DNA from: Qipengyuania soli | GTDB taxonomy: Bacteria; Pseudomonadota; Alphaproteobacteria; Sphingomonadales; Sphingomonadaceae | Length of the DNA stretch: 64,000 bases | Assembly (NCBI RefSeq): GCF_015529805.1 | Contig: NZ_CP064654.1 | Coordinates: 1,674,001 to 1,738,000 of the forward strand | Direction of reading: 5' to 3' | In this document: positions 56,137-64,000 of the stretch, in pieces | Layout of the letters: each line of letters begins with the position of its first letter | How positions within the stretch are numbered: the stretch's first letter is position 1 | Notes under the pieces: model-generated | Database searches by the model: none | What the model saw: only the letters and a program-made list of their open reading frames with translations | What the model was told of the DNA's origin: nothing | Program-made: the position numbers and the translations under genes

Positions 56137-57597
56137 TTACTTCTCGGCCGTGTCGGCGATCAGCCGGTCCATAAGGCGCACGCCATAGCCGGTCGCGCCC
56201 TTGGCCCAGGTCTGCCCCGGCTTGTCCGACCAGACCATGCCCGCGATGTCGCAGTGCGCCCAAGCCGTATCGTCGGCGATGAAGCGCTGGAGGAACTGGG
56301 CTGCGGTAATCGACCCGGCGCCCTTGTCGCCGATGTTCTTCATGTCGGCGATCGGGCTATCGATCAGCTTGTCATAGGCCGGTCCAAGCGGCATCCGCCA
56401 CAGCTTGTCACCCGTCGCGAGACCCGCTTCGGTCAGGTCCTTTGCCAGCTTGTCGTTGTTCGAGAACAGGCCGCCATGTTCATGGCCGAGCGCGATGATC
56501 ATCGCGCCGGTCAGCGTGGCGAAGTCGATGACGCGCGCGGGCTGGAACTCTTCCTGCGTCCAGTGCAGCGCATCGGCAAGGACCAGGCGCCCTTCGGCGT
56601 CGGTGTTGAGCACCTCGATCGTCTGCCCGGACATGGACGTCACGACGTCGCCGGGACGCTGCGCCTTGCCGTCGGGCATGTTCTCGACGAGGCCCATCAC
56701 GCCGACGACATTGGCCTTGGCCTTGCGCCCGACGATGGCGAGCATGGCACCAGCCACGGCACCTGCGCCGCCCATGTCCCACTTCATGTCCCACATGCCC
56801 GGCCCCGGCTTCAGGCTGATGCCGCCGGTGTCGAAGGTGACGCCCTTGCCCACGAACGCGGTCGGCGCCTCACCCGGCTTGCCGCCGTTCCAGCGGATCG
56901 CGAGGATGCGCGATTCCTTCTCCGAGCCGAGGCCAACACCGAGGAGCGAGCCCATGCCGAGCTGTTCCATCTGGTATTCGTCGAGCACGATCAGCTCCGC
57001 ACCCGTGCCTTCGAACCGCTTGCGGCACCGTTCGACGAAGCTTTCGGGGTAGATGATGTTGGCGGGCTCGGTGACGAGTTCGCGAGTAAATTCCACACCG
57101 GCCGCGAGGTGGGACATTTCCGCCCAGGCTGCTTCGGCACCCTCGGGCGCATTGACCACGGTGACGGTTTCGAGCGTGACCTTCTGCTCGTCCTTCATCT
57201 TGGTGCGGTAGATGTCGTAACGCCAGTTGCGCAGGCGCAGTCCGAGGAGGACCGCCGCAGTATCGCTTGCCGAAAGGCCGCTGCCCGCAAGGTCGAGCAG
57301 CAGCTCGCCGTAACCGCTGCACTGGTATTTGGCGGTCAGCGCTGCGCCGGCCTTTTCCAGATTCGCCTGACGGCCCTCGTCGCTCTTGTCGCCGGCGCCC
57401 ACCAGCGCGAGGTGGACGACATTGCCGTCACGTTCGACGAAGCCTTCGAAGAGCTGTCCTGCATTGCCCTTGAAGCGGGCTGCGGCGGCACCTTCGCTGA
57501 TCGATTTTTCTATATCCGATGGCAGCTTGCCCTTGTCGACGACATGCGCAAGAAGGCGCGCCGATTGCGGACGGGTCTGGCTGAACTGGATGTGCAT
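56137..57597 (-). CDS. pepA: Leucyl aminopeptidase (M17)
   Basis: 486 residues. The M17 metal-binding core is clear: VGKGVTFDTGGISLKP with the catalytic Lys/Asp, and the signature NTDAEGRLVLADAL. The N-terminal domain is the usual variable half. The enzyme removes N-terminal residues using two zinc or manganese ions. The ATG at 57597 follows GGGAGAA. It diverges from lptD with 100 bases between starts. Confidence 0.95.
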   Translation of the reverse strand: MHIQFSQTRPQSARLLAHVVDKGKLPSDIEKSISEGAAAARFKGNAGQLFEGFVERDGNVVHLALVGAGDKSDEGRQANLEKAGAALTAKYQCSGYGELLLDLAGSGLSASDTAAVLLGLRLRNWRYDIYRTKMKDEQKVTLETVTVVNAPEGAEAAWAEMSHLAAGVEFTRELVTEPANIIYPESFVERCRKRFEGTGAELIVLDEYQMEQLGMGSLLGVGLGSEKESRILAIRWNGGKPGEAPTAFVGKGVTFDTGGISLKPGPGMWDMKWDMGGAGAVAGAMLAIVGRKAKANVVGVMGLVENMPDGKAQRPGDVVTSMSGQTIEVLNTDAEGRLVLADALHWTQEEFQPARVIDFATLTGAMIIALGHEHGGLFSNNDKLAKDLTEAGLATGDKLWRMPLGPAYDKLIDSPIADMKNIGDKGAGSITAAQFLQRFIADDTAWAHCDIAGMVWSDKPGQTWAKGATGYGVRLMDRLIADTAEK

Positions 57598-57697
57598 GGG
57601 TTCTCCCGAAGAATTTGCTGGTGGCGACGGACCGGCCTGCGGAACGCCCCGTAGGATGGCGATTGCGATTAGGCGTGGCCGATGCGATAGGCAAGGC

Positions 57698-60034
57698 ATG
57701 GTCCCGCCCGCCGAGACAGCTTTCGAAGCCAGCCGGCTGGCGGCGCGTTCGCTCGCGCTGGCTTCGGCGCTCGCCATGGCCGCGCCGCTTGCCGCGCAGG
57801 ATGCTGCCGACGATCTCGGCACGGTGGTCGATCCGCAGGGCCAGCCGGGCGACCAGCCTTCGTTGCAGGCACCCTATCCCGAACTCGATCCGCCGCCCGC
57901 CACGACCGGGCCGGGCGTGGACGCAGAAGGCAATCGGCAGATCGCCTTCGAGGCGGATATCCTCTCCTACGATTCCGATGCGGACATCGTGACTGCAACC
58001 GGCAATGTCGTGCTGCGCAGCGAAGACCGCTCGCTTCGCGCGGATTCGGTCAGCTGGAGCAGGCGAACCGGTGTCATCCTTGCCGAAGGGCGGGTCCGTT
58101 TCGTCGACGAGAACGGCAACCAGCTCTTCACCGACCGCATCGAACTGACCGACGAATTCGAAGCGGGCGCGATGGACAACCTCCTCCTCGCCCTGCGCCA
58201 GGGCGGCCGCCTTGCCGCCAACAAGGGGATTCGCGAAAGCGACGGGACCGTGGCGCTGAGCCAGGCGGTCTATTCGGGCTGTGAGGTCGTGACGCCCGAT
58301 GGGTGTCCCAAGGAGCCGAGCTGGCGGATCACCGCCGAACGGGTGATCTACGATCCCGACCAGCAACGCATTTCCTTTCGCGGCGCCTTCCTCGAGCTCT
58401 TCGGCATGCGCATCCTGCCGTTGCCCGGGCTGGCCGTGCGAACCGATGGCGGTGCTGTATCCGGCTTCCTCGTTCCCGACCTGCGCTTTTCCGAAAGCAA
58501 CGGCGTCGAGGTCAGCGGCAGCTATTACCTGCGGCTTGGCAACAACAAGGACCTGACGCTCAACGCGCATGTCTATAGCGAGGCGCCGCCGATGGTCGGG
58601 GCGCAGTGGCGTCACCTGACCGACAAGGGCGCCTACCAGATCTCTGGCTACGCGACCTATAGCGAGCGTGTTGGCATCGCCAGCACCACGCCGACCCAGT
58701 CCAAGGACTTCCGCGGCTACCTGTTCACCAACGGCAAGTTCCAGTTCTCCCCGTCATGGAGCCTGACGAGCTCGATCCGCGTGGCCAGCGACCGGACCTT
58801 CCTGCGCCGTTACGACATAAGCCGCGACGACCGCCTGCGTTCGATGTTCAATGCCGAGCGCATTGTCGACAACAGCTATTTCTCGCTGTCCGGCTGGGCA
58901 ACGCAGACGCTGCGTCTCAACCAGCCGCAGGGCGAGGTGCCCGTTGCCCTGCCCGTCATCGACTTCCGTTACCGCCTCGACGAGCCGGTTCTCGGCGGCA
59001 AGGTCGAATTGCAGGCGAATACGCTCGCCATCGCGCGCAGCACGGGACAGGACACACAGCGTGCCTTTGCCAAGGCGCAGTGGGATCTCAGCCGCGTCAC
59101 CGGCCTTGGCCAGGTGGTGACGCTGACCGGCCTCGTGCGCGGCGACGTCTACCATTCCGACGAAAACTATCTGACCGATACCGCGTCCTATCGCGGCAAT
59201 CCGGGCTGGCAGACACGCGGTGTCGCACTCGCTGCAGTCGACGTCGAATGGCCCTTCGTCGGGCAGGCGTTCGGCGGCGAGCAGGTGTTCACTCCGCGCG
59301 TGCAGCTGGTCGCGACGCCGCCGATCCGCAACCTCGCCATTCCCAACGAGGATGCCCGCGCGATCGACCTCGAGGATTCGAACCTCTTCGCGCTCAACCG
59401 TTTTCCCGGGTACGACCGAGTCGAGGACGGGGCGCGGATCACCTATGGCTTCGACTGGCAGCTGCGCATTCCCGATTGGGAACTGAAGACTACGCTGGGC
59501 CAGTCCTATCGCTTCGATACCGATCGCGACATCCTGCCCGACGGGACGGGACTATCTGAGCAGGTTTCGGACTTCGTCGGTCGCACCGAAGTGCGTTATC
59601 GCGACCTCGTGAAGCTCACCCACCGCTTCCGGCTCGACAAGGACAATTTCGCGGTTCGCCGCAACGAGGTCGATGCGACGGTCGGGACCAGCCGCACTTA
59701 CGTCGAACTCGGCTACCTGCGCCTCAATCGCGACATTACCCAGGTCGAGGATTTGCAGGACCGCGAGGAATTGCGCGGCGCAGTGCGTGTCGCTTTTGCC
59801 AACTACTGGTCGCTGTTCGGATCGGGCGTGTTCAATCTGACTGATCGCGAGGAGGACCCGACACTGCAGTCCGACGGGTTCGAACCGATCCGCACCCGCC
59901 TCGGCATTGCCTATGCCGACGACTGTCTCGAAATGGGCCTGACCTGGCGGCGCGACTACGTGAACTCGGGCGATGCCCGGCGCGGCAATACCTTCCAGCT
60001 ATATTTCAGTTTGCGAAATCTGGGATTTCGCTAA
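57698..60034 (+). CDS. lptD: LPS assembly outer membrane protein LptD
   Basis: 778 residues. A signal peptide (ALAMAAPLAAQ) precedes an OstA/LptA-like jellyroll domain (about residues 80-240: IAFEADILSYDSDADIVTATGNVVLRSEDRSLRADSVSW) and a long C-terminal beta-barrel ending in LRNLGFR. LptD with LptE inserts lipopolysaccharide into the outer membrane. The ATG at 57698 is used; a longer start at 57656 (18 residues more) is open. First gene of the lptD-surA-pdxA-rsmA order. Confidence 0.95.
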   Translation: MVPPAETAFEASRLAARSLALASALAMAAPLAAQDAADDLGTVVDPQGQPGDQPSLQAPYPELDPPPATTGPGVDAEGNRQIAFEADILSYDSDADIVTATGNVVLRSEDRSLRADSVSWSRRTGVILAEGRVRFVDENGNQLFTDRIELTDEFEAGAMDNLLLALRQGGRLAANKGIRESDGTVALSQAVYSGCEVVTPDGCPKEPSWRITAERVIYDPDQQRISFRGAFLELFGMRILPLPGLAVRTDGGAVSGFLVPDLRFSESNGVEVSGSYYLRLGNNKDLTLNAHVYSEAPPMVGAQWRHLTDKGAYQISGYATYSERVGIASTTPTQSKDFRGYLFTNGKFQFSPSWSLTSSIRVASDRTFLRRYDISRDDRLRSMFNAERIVDNSYFSLSGWATQTLRLNQPQGEVPVALPVIDFRYRLDEPVLGGKVELQANTLAIARSTGQDTQRAFAKAQWDLSRVTGLGQVVTLTGLVRGDVYHSDENYLTDTASYRGNPGWQTRGVALAAVDVEWPFVGQAFGGEQVFTPRVQLVATPPIRNLAIPNEDARAIDLEDSNLFALNRFPGYDRVEDGARITYGFDWQLRIPDWELKTTLGQSYRFDTDRDILPDGTGLSEQVSDFVGRTEVRYRDLVKLTHRFRLDKDNFAVRRNEVDATVGTSRTYVELGYLRLNRDITQVEDLQDREELRGAVRVAFANYWSLFGSGVFNLTDREEDPTLQSDGFEPIRTRLGIAYADDCLEMGLTWRRDYVNSGDARRGNTFQLYFSLRNLGFR

Positions 60035-60178
60035 GGCGCAACCGTTGGCAGCCCAGCGCAAACACGCTATCCGCCGCCACGCCGAAATTATGGGGCAATC
60101 AGCTTTGGTTAAGCCGCGCAGCGGCACAGGCCTGGCTCAATCCGGATACGCTGGCCGTATCGCAACTGGGTATCACAC

Positions 60179-61525
60179 GTGAGCGCACACTCGATTTCCA
60201 AGTTCCTCTCGTTCGCAGCGGCGACCAGTCTGGCGCTGTCGCCAGTCGCTGGCGCGGCCCAGGAAGCGGCTGGCGCTGACGCCCCGCTGAACCTTCCGGC
60301 AAATGTCAGCGTGCTCGGAAATGCCAATCCCAACGTCCGCAAGGCGACCGCGGTTGTGAACGGCTACGTGATCACCGGGACCGACGTTGACCAGCGCACC
60401 GCGCTTCTCGTGGCGGCCAACCGGCAGGGCATTCCCGACGAGGAGCTCGAGCGCGTCAAGATGCAGGTGCTGCGTAACCTGATCGACGAAACGCTGCAGA
60501 TCCAGGCTGCGCAGGCGCAGGAAATGGATATCCCGCAGGCCGAAATCGACCAGACCTATGCCCGCGTCGCTGCGCAGAATTTCGAACAGCGCCCGCAGGC
60601 GATGGACGAATACCTGCGCTCGATCGGATCCTCGCCCGCTTCGCTCAAGCGCCAGATCCAGGGCGAACTCGCCTGGCAGCGCCTGTTGCGTCGCAATGTC
60701 GCGCCCTTCGTCAACGTATCGACCGACGAGGTGAACGAACTCATCCAGCGGCTCGAAGCCAGCCGCGGTACCGACGAGTATCGTCTCGGCGAAATCTATC
60801 TTTCGGCGACCCCTGAAAATGCGGGGCAGGTCAAGGCCAATGCCGAGAAGATCGTCGAACAGCTGCGCCAGGGCGGCAGCTTCGTTGCCTATGCCCGCCA
60901 GTTCTCCGAAGCGTCGACCGCTGCGGTCGGCGGCGACCTCGGCTGGATCCAGCTCGGACAGCTCAAGAACGCAACTCTTGAAGCGGTGGCCGCAGAAATG
61001 AGCCCCGGCCAGCTGGTTGGTCCGATCGAGATTCCCGGCGGCTACTGGATCGGTGTCCTCATCGACAAGCGTCAGGTCCTGATGGCCGACCCGCGCGACG
61101 CGATGCTTTCGCTCAAGCAGATCCAGCTGTCTTTCGAACCGGGGATGTCCGGCGCGGATCGCAACAGCAAACTCCAGACCTTCCTCCAGGGTATCGGCCA
61201 GGTTCGCGGTTGTGGTGATGCGGAAAACGCCGCCGGCGCACTTGGTGCAACGGTAGTGACCAACGACCAGATCGCGGTCCGCGCGCTGCCCGAACAGCTC
61301 CAGCAGATCATGCTGCAGATGCAGGTCGGCCAGCTTTCGCCGCCGTTCGGCTCAATCGACGACAGCGTCCGCGTGCTCATGCTCTGCGGTCGCGACGATC
61401 CCAAGTCGGCGGCGGGTCCGGACTTCGACACGCTGATGGGCCAGCTCGAGGACGAGCGTATCCAGAAGCGTGCCCAGCGTTACCTGCGCGACCTGCGCAA
61501 CGACGCCTACATCGAGTACAATTGA
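60179..61525 (+). CDS. surA: Periplasmic chaperone / peptidyl-prolyl isomerase SurA
   Basis: 448 residues. A signal peptide (SLALSPVAGAAQ) leads to the SurA N-terminal chaperone domain (GYVITGTDVDQRTALLV, QVLRNLIDETLQIQAA). A parvulin domain follows (about residues 195-305: VGGDLGWIQLGQL and GPIEIPGGYWIG); a second parvulin-like region (about 310-410) is degenerate. SurA escorts outer membrane barrels such as LptD. The GTG at 60179 is chosen by the signal peptide. It overlaps the pdxA start. Confidence 0.93.
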   Translation: MSAHSISKFLSFAAATSLALSPVAGAAQEAAGADAPLNLPANVSVLGNANPNVRKATAVVNGYVITGTDVDQRTALLVAANRQGIPDEELERVKMQVLRNLIDETLQIQAAQAQEMDIPQAEIDQTYARVAAQNFEQRPQAMDEYLRSIGSSPASLKRQIQGELAWQRLLRRNVAPFVNVSTDEVNELIQRLEASRGTDEYRLGEIYLSATPENAGQVKANAEKIVEQLRQGGSFVAYARQFSEASTAAVGGDLGWIQLGQLKNATLEAVAAEMSPGQLVGPIEIPGGYWIGVLIDKRQVLMADPRDAMLSLKQIQLSFEPGMSGADRNSKLQTFLQGIGQVRGCGDAENAAGALGATVVTNDQIAVRALPEQLQQIMLQMQVGQLSPPFGSIDDSVRVLMLCGRDDPKSAAGPDFDTLMGQLEDERIQKRAQRYLRDLRNDAYIEYN

Positions 61526-62535
61526 CGCAGGCCGTGGCTCCCCTCGCCGTATCCATCGGTGATCCGGCGGGGATCGGGCCCGAGATCATCGCCGCAAGCT
61601 GGGCGCGACGCACCGAAAAGGACCTCGCGCCCTTCTTCGTCGTCGGCGGGGCGGGATTGCTCGAAGCTGCGGCAGGCTCCCGCAAGCTCGATTGCCCGGT
61701 TGTGCGGATCGACGAGCCGGACGAGGCGAGCGAGGCCTTCGCACGCGGCATACCGGTCATGGGCGTCGACGATTGCGAGTACATGCCCGGCCTCCCCGAC
61801 GAGCAAGGCGCGGCACTGGCGTTGTCGTCGCTCGCGGAAGCCACGCGCATGGCTTTGCTCGGCAAGGCCGGCGGCATCGTCACCGCGCCGGTGGCAAAAT
61901 CACAGCTGGCCAAGGTCGGCTTCGAATTTCCCGGCCAGACCGAATTCCTCGCCTTCGCCTGCGGCTTGCCGGTCGACGACGGGGTGATGATGCTGGCTGG
62001 GCCGAGCCTCAAGGCAGTGCCACTCACCGTGCACTGCGCGCTGGCCGACGTGCCCGGCTCCCTCACTACTTCCATGATCTACGCCAAGGCCCGCATCGTT
62101 GCCGATGCGCTGCGCCGCGATTTCGGCATCCCCGCGCCGCGCATCGCGATCTGCGGCCTCAATCCGCACGCCGGCGAAGGTGGCAAGTTCGGCACCGAGG
62201 AACGCGAGATCATCGAACCCGCCATAGCGCAGCTGCGCGACGAGGGCTTCGCGGTGACAGGGCCCCACCCCGCCGACGCGATCTTCACGCCGCGCGCCCG
62301 CGCGACCTACGACGTGGCGCTGGCAATGTATCACGACCAGGCGCTCGTGCCCCTCAAGGCGCTCGATTTCGACGAGGGCGTCAACGTGACGCTGGGCCTG
62401 CCCATCGTTCGGACCAGCCCCGACCACGGCACCGCTTTCGACATCGCGGGCAGGAACATCGCCGATCCCGGCGCGATGATTGCGGCCCTGAAGATGGCAG
62501 GCGAGATTGCCGCACGACGGGCCGCGCATGGCTGA
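61522..62535 (+). CDS. pdxA: 4-hydroxythreonine-4-phosphate dehydrogenase
   Basis: 337 residues. Motifs [39 protein letters not shown] and [13 protein letters not shown] are typical of PdxA, including metal-binding His in YHDQ. The enzyme acts in pyridoxal phosphate synthesis. The TTG start overlaps the surA stop (TTGA), and rsmA begins 8 bases before its stop, so surA, pdxA and rsmA are co-translated. Confidence 0.95.
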   Translation: MTQAVAPLAVSIGDPAGIGPEIIAASWARRTEKDLAPFFVVGGAGLLEAAAGSRKLDCPVVRIDEPDEASEAFARGIPVMGVDDCEYMPGLPDEQGAALALSSLAEATRMALLGKAGGIVTAPVAKSQLAKVGFEFPGQTEFLAFACGLPVDDGVMMLAGPSLKAVPLTVHCALADVPGSLTTSMIYAKARIVADALRRDFGIPAPRIAICGLNPHAGEGGKFGTEEREIIEPAIAQLRDEGFAVTGPHPADAIFTPRARATYDVALAMYHDQALVPLKALDFDEGVNVTLGLPIVRTSPDHGTAFDIAGRNIADPGAMIAALKMAGEIAARRAAHG

Positions 62536-63352
62536 TCTCCCTCCCTTGCGCGAAGTGATTGCGCGCCACGGGCTCTCCGCGTCCAAGGCGCTCGGCCAGA
62601 ACTTCCTTTTCGACGAGCAATTGCTCGACCGCATTGCCGCCATTCCCGGCGACCTTGCCGGCAGGCAAGTGCTCGAGGTCGGACCCGGTCCGGGCGGCCT
62701 GACCCGCGCCCTTCTCCGAGCCGGAGCGCGCGTGACCGCGATCGAGATGGACCGGCGCTGCCTTCCCGCGCTTGCCGAACTGGGCGAGGCCTTTCACGGC
62801 CAGTTGCGCGTGATCGAGGGCGATGCGCTCAAGATCGACCATGGCGAACTGATGGGCGGCGAGCCCTTCGCGGTCCTCTCCAACCTGCCCTACAATGTCG
62901 GCACCGCACTGTTCGTACGGTGGCTTGGGGGCGAGGAATGGCCCCCGCTGTGGACCAGCCTGACGCTGATGTTCCAGCAGGAAGTCGCACAGCGCATCGT
63001 CGCCGCACCGGACACCTCCGCCTATGGCCGTCTTGCCGTCCTCGCGCAGTGGCGTTCCAAGGCGAAGATGGCGATGAAGGTCCACCGCAGCGCCTTCACC
63101 CCGCCGCCCAAGGTCATGAGCGCCATTGTCCATGTCGAGCCGGATGCAATGCCCGATGGCGTCAGCGCCCGCGTGCTCGAACGCCTGACCGAGGCCGCCT
63201 TCGGCCAGCGTCGCAAGATGCTGCGCCAGAGCCTCAAGGGCGTACCCGGCGCGGTCGAGGCTGCCGAGGCACTGGGCATCGACCCCCAGCGCCGCGCCGA
63301 AACGGTTAGCGTGGCGGAGTTCGTCGAGCTTGCGCGCACGCTGTCGCGCTGA
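62528..63352 (+). CDS. rsmA: 16S rRNA dimethyladenosine transferase
   Basis: 274 residues. The SAM-binding motif is [14 protein letters not shown] and the catalytic NLPY is in [14 protein letters not shown]. RsmA (KsgA) dimethylates two adjacent adenosines near the 3' end of 16S rRNA. The ATG at 62528 begins the family's [25 protein letters not shown]. Overlaps pdxA by 8 bases and ends the operon. Confidence 0.97.
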   Translation: MADLPPLREVIARHGLSASKALGQNFLFDEQLLDRIAAIPGDLAGRQVLEVGPGPGGLTRALLRAGARVTAIEMDRRCLPALAELGEAFHGQLRVIEGDALKIDHGELMGGEPFAVLSNLPYNVGTALFVRWLGGEEWPPLWTSLTLMFQQEVAQRIVAAPDTSAYGRLAVLAQWRSKAKMAMKVHRSAFTPPPKVMSAIVHVEPDAMPDGVSARVLERLTEAAFGQRRKMLRQSLKGVPGAVEAAEALGIDPQRRAETVSVAEFVELARTLSR

Positions 63353-63365
63353 GCCGACACCCGCA

Positions 63366-64000
63366 TCATTTCTTGGCTACGAAGGCCCCCCTCGCCTCGT
63401 AGGTCTTGCCGTCGGCCTTCGAGGTATATTCGAACCGCACCCCGCCTATCAGCTCTTGTCCGGCCGGTCCCGCAAACCGACCTATCACCGGATAATTCAG
63501 GCTGGTGGAACTTGCAGGGTCTGGCTGGTGGAACAGCGAGGCACCGGCGCTCCAGACAAGGTCAACAGGAGTGACGGAATCCGGATCGGCGTCACCGGAT
63601 GGCGAAGGGACCAAGGTCAGCCTCGCCGTATTTGCCGATGCATCGAAGACGAGCTGTACAGTGCCATCGAACATGTCCGGCACAGGCGTTCCTTCGTAAA
63701 CCACCCGGCGAGAGCTTTCGACTTCGAACCTGCCCTCGTAGATCGCACTGCCGCTCGTAAGGCCCGGCCCCGGCATGCCGACAGCTGTCGTTCCGAGTGC
63801 GACGGAGGGAGATGATCCGAAACTCCAGGTTATGAGGTTGGAATAGAGATAACGCAGATCAGAATCCGAATATCCGCCCGACACCCTGAGATTGAGGCTC
63901 AGATAGCCCCCGACGATGAACACCACCCAGGGGTCGCCGGCCTGGGGTGCGTAGTTCGGGTTACGCTCGACGATCTCGAAGGAAGTCGAAGCTGGATTGG
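63366..64000 (-). CDS. Uncharacterised protein, 3' part (5' end outside window)
   Basis: The minus-strand frame is open to the end of the window, so the protein begins beyond 64000; at least 210 residues are visible. It is polar and Gly/Ser/Thr/Pro-rich with many short strands (FEIVERNPNYA, PWVVFIVGGYLSLNLRVSGGYSD, EGRFEVESSRRVVYEG, LVFDASANTARLTLVPSP, IGGVRFEYTSKADGKTYEARGAFVAKK). A beta-rich secreted or surface domain is plausible. I do not recognise a family. It converges with rsmA 13 bases away. Confidence 0.7.
   Translation of the reverse strand, partial: NPASTSFEIVERNPNYAPQAGDPWVVFIVGGYLSLNLRVSGGYSDSDLRYLYSNLITWSFGSSPSVALGTTAVGMPGPGLTSGSAIYEGRFEVESSRRVVYEGTPVPDMFDGTVQLVFDASANTARLTLVPSPSGDADPDSVTPVDLVWSAGASLFHQPDPASSTSLNYPVIGRFAGPAGQELIGGVRFEYTSKADGKTYEARGAFVAKK

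Noticed and set aside
55771-57654. Long plus-strand open frame opposite holC and pepA
   Set aside because: Shadow of pepA, which has intact M17 motifs; no domain seen in the antisense frame.
60035-60178. Gap between lptD and surA as a hidden small gene
   Set aside because: The only open frame there has no ribosome binding site or family similarity; it is best read as leader sequence for surA.

Overview
The window is a gene-dense, GC-rich (roughly 63-66%) chromosomal segment of an alphaproteobacterium. The best guess is Sphingomonadales, family Erythrobacteraceae. This is an inference from several things: an F1-only ATP synthase cluster with the F0 genes elsewhere, the rpmF-plsX-fabH-ihfA-merR order, the lptD-surA-pdxA-rsmA order, DUF2794 beside a serine acetyltransferase, an aerobic-type cobaltochelatase CobT, and a GTTC-N7-GTTC type SOS box. 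I see no rRNA, tRNA, insertion sequence, prophage or CRISPR array. No gap between genes exceeds about 300 bases; the largest are about 237 bases (7181-7417) and 207 bases (29848-30054). Both are divergent promoter regions in which I see nothing else.

Layout. 1-4150: the 3' part of smc, a VIT/CCC1-type transporter and a secreted M24 peptidase. 4150-7180 (minus): L32, PlsX, FabH, IHF-alpha and a MerR regulator. 7418-11108: a MAPEG protein, an MBL hydrolase, a small secreted protein, then a divergent unit made of an HTH-S24 regulator facing two small conserved genes, with tandem operator-like repeats and an SOS-box match between them. 11113-14968 (minus): a tightly overlapping unit of nitroreductase, cysS, a DUF559 protein, a RES-domain protein and a 2-hydroxyacid dehydrogenase. 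15050-20236: envelope proteins of unknown role, CobT and a small transaldolase. 20301-27354: PriA, an HxlR/azoreductase pair, an FeS photolyase, and a DUF1203-Ada-PEP mutase-like operon, so DNA repair is well represented.

27452-35177: a membrane-anchored trypsin-like protease, a TauD-type dioxygenase and atpHAG-(lipoprotein)-DC, with an extra lipoprotein gene inside the ATP synthase operon. 35318-40583: two paralogous GT-C type membrane proteins of lower GC on either side of a prolyl oligopeptidase. 40580-44006: HNH protein, GlmU, Gph and an SDR. 44081-49577: a membrane-protein cluster, DUF2794, serine acetyltransferase, Hda and a DUF2066-like protein. 49647-53852: purM, a purN fused to a YjbR-like domain, a sulfotransferase and a likely methanethiol methyltransferase. 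53969-57597 (minus): NTF2-like protein, Ndk, a lipoprotein, and DUF2256-holC-pepA. 57698-63352: the outer-membrane assembly and cofactor operon lptD-surA-pdxA-rsmA, followed by an uncharacterised gene that runs off the window.

Most of the window is housekeeping. The strongest candidates for something undescribed are the SOS-box divergent unit at 8977-10348, the DUF559/RES pair inside the cysS unit, and the lipoprotein embedded in the atp operon.
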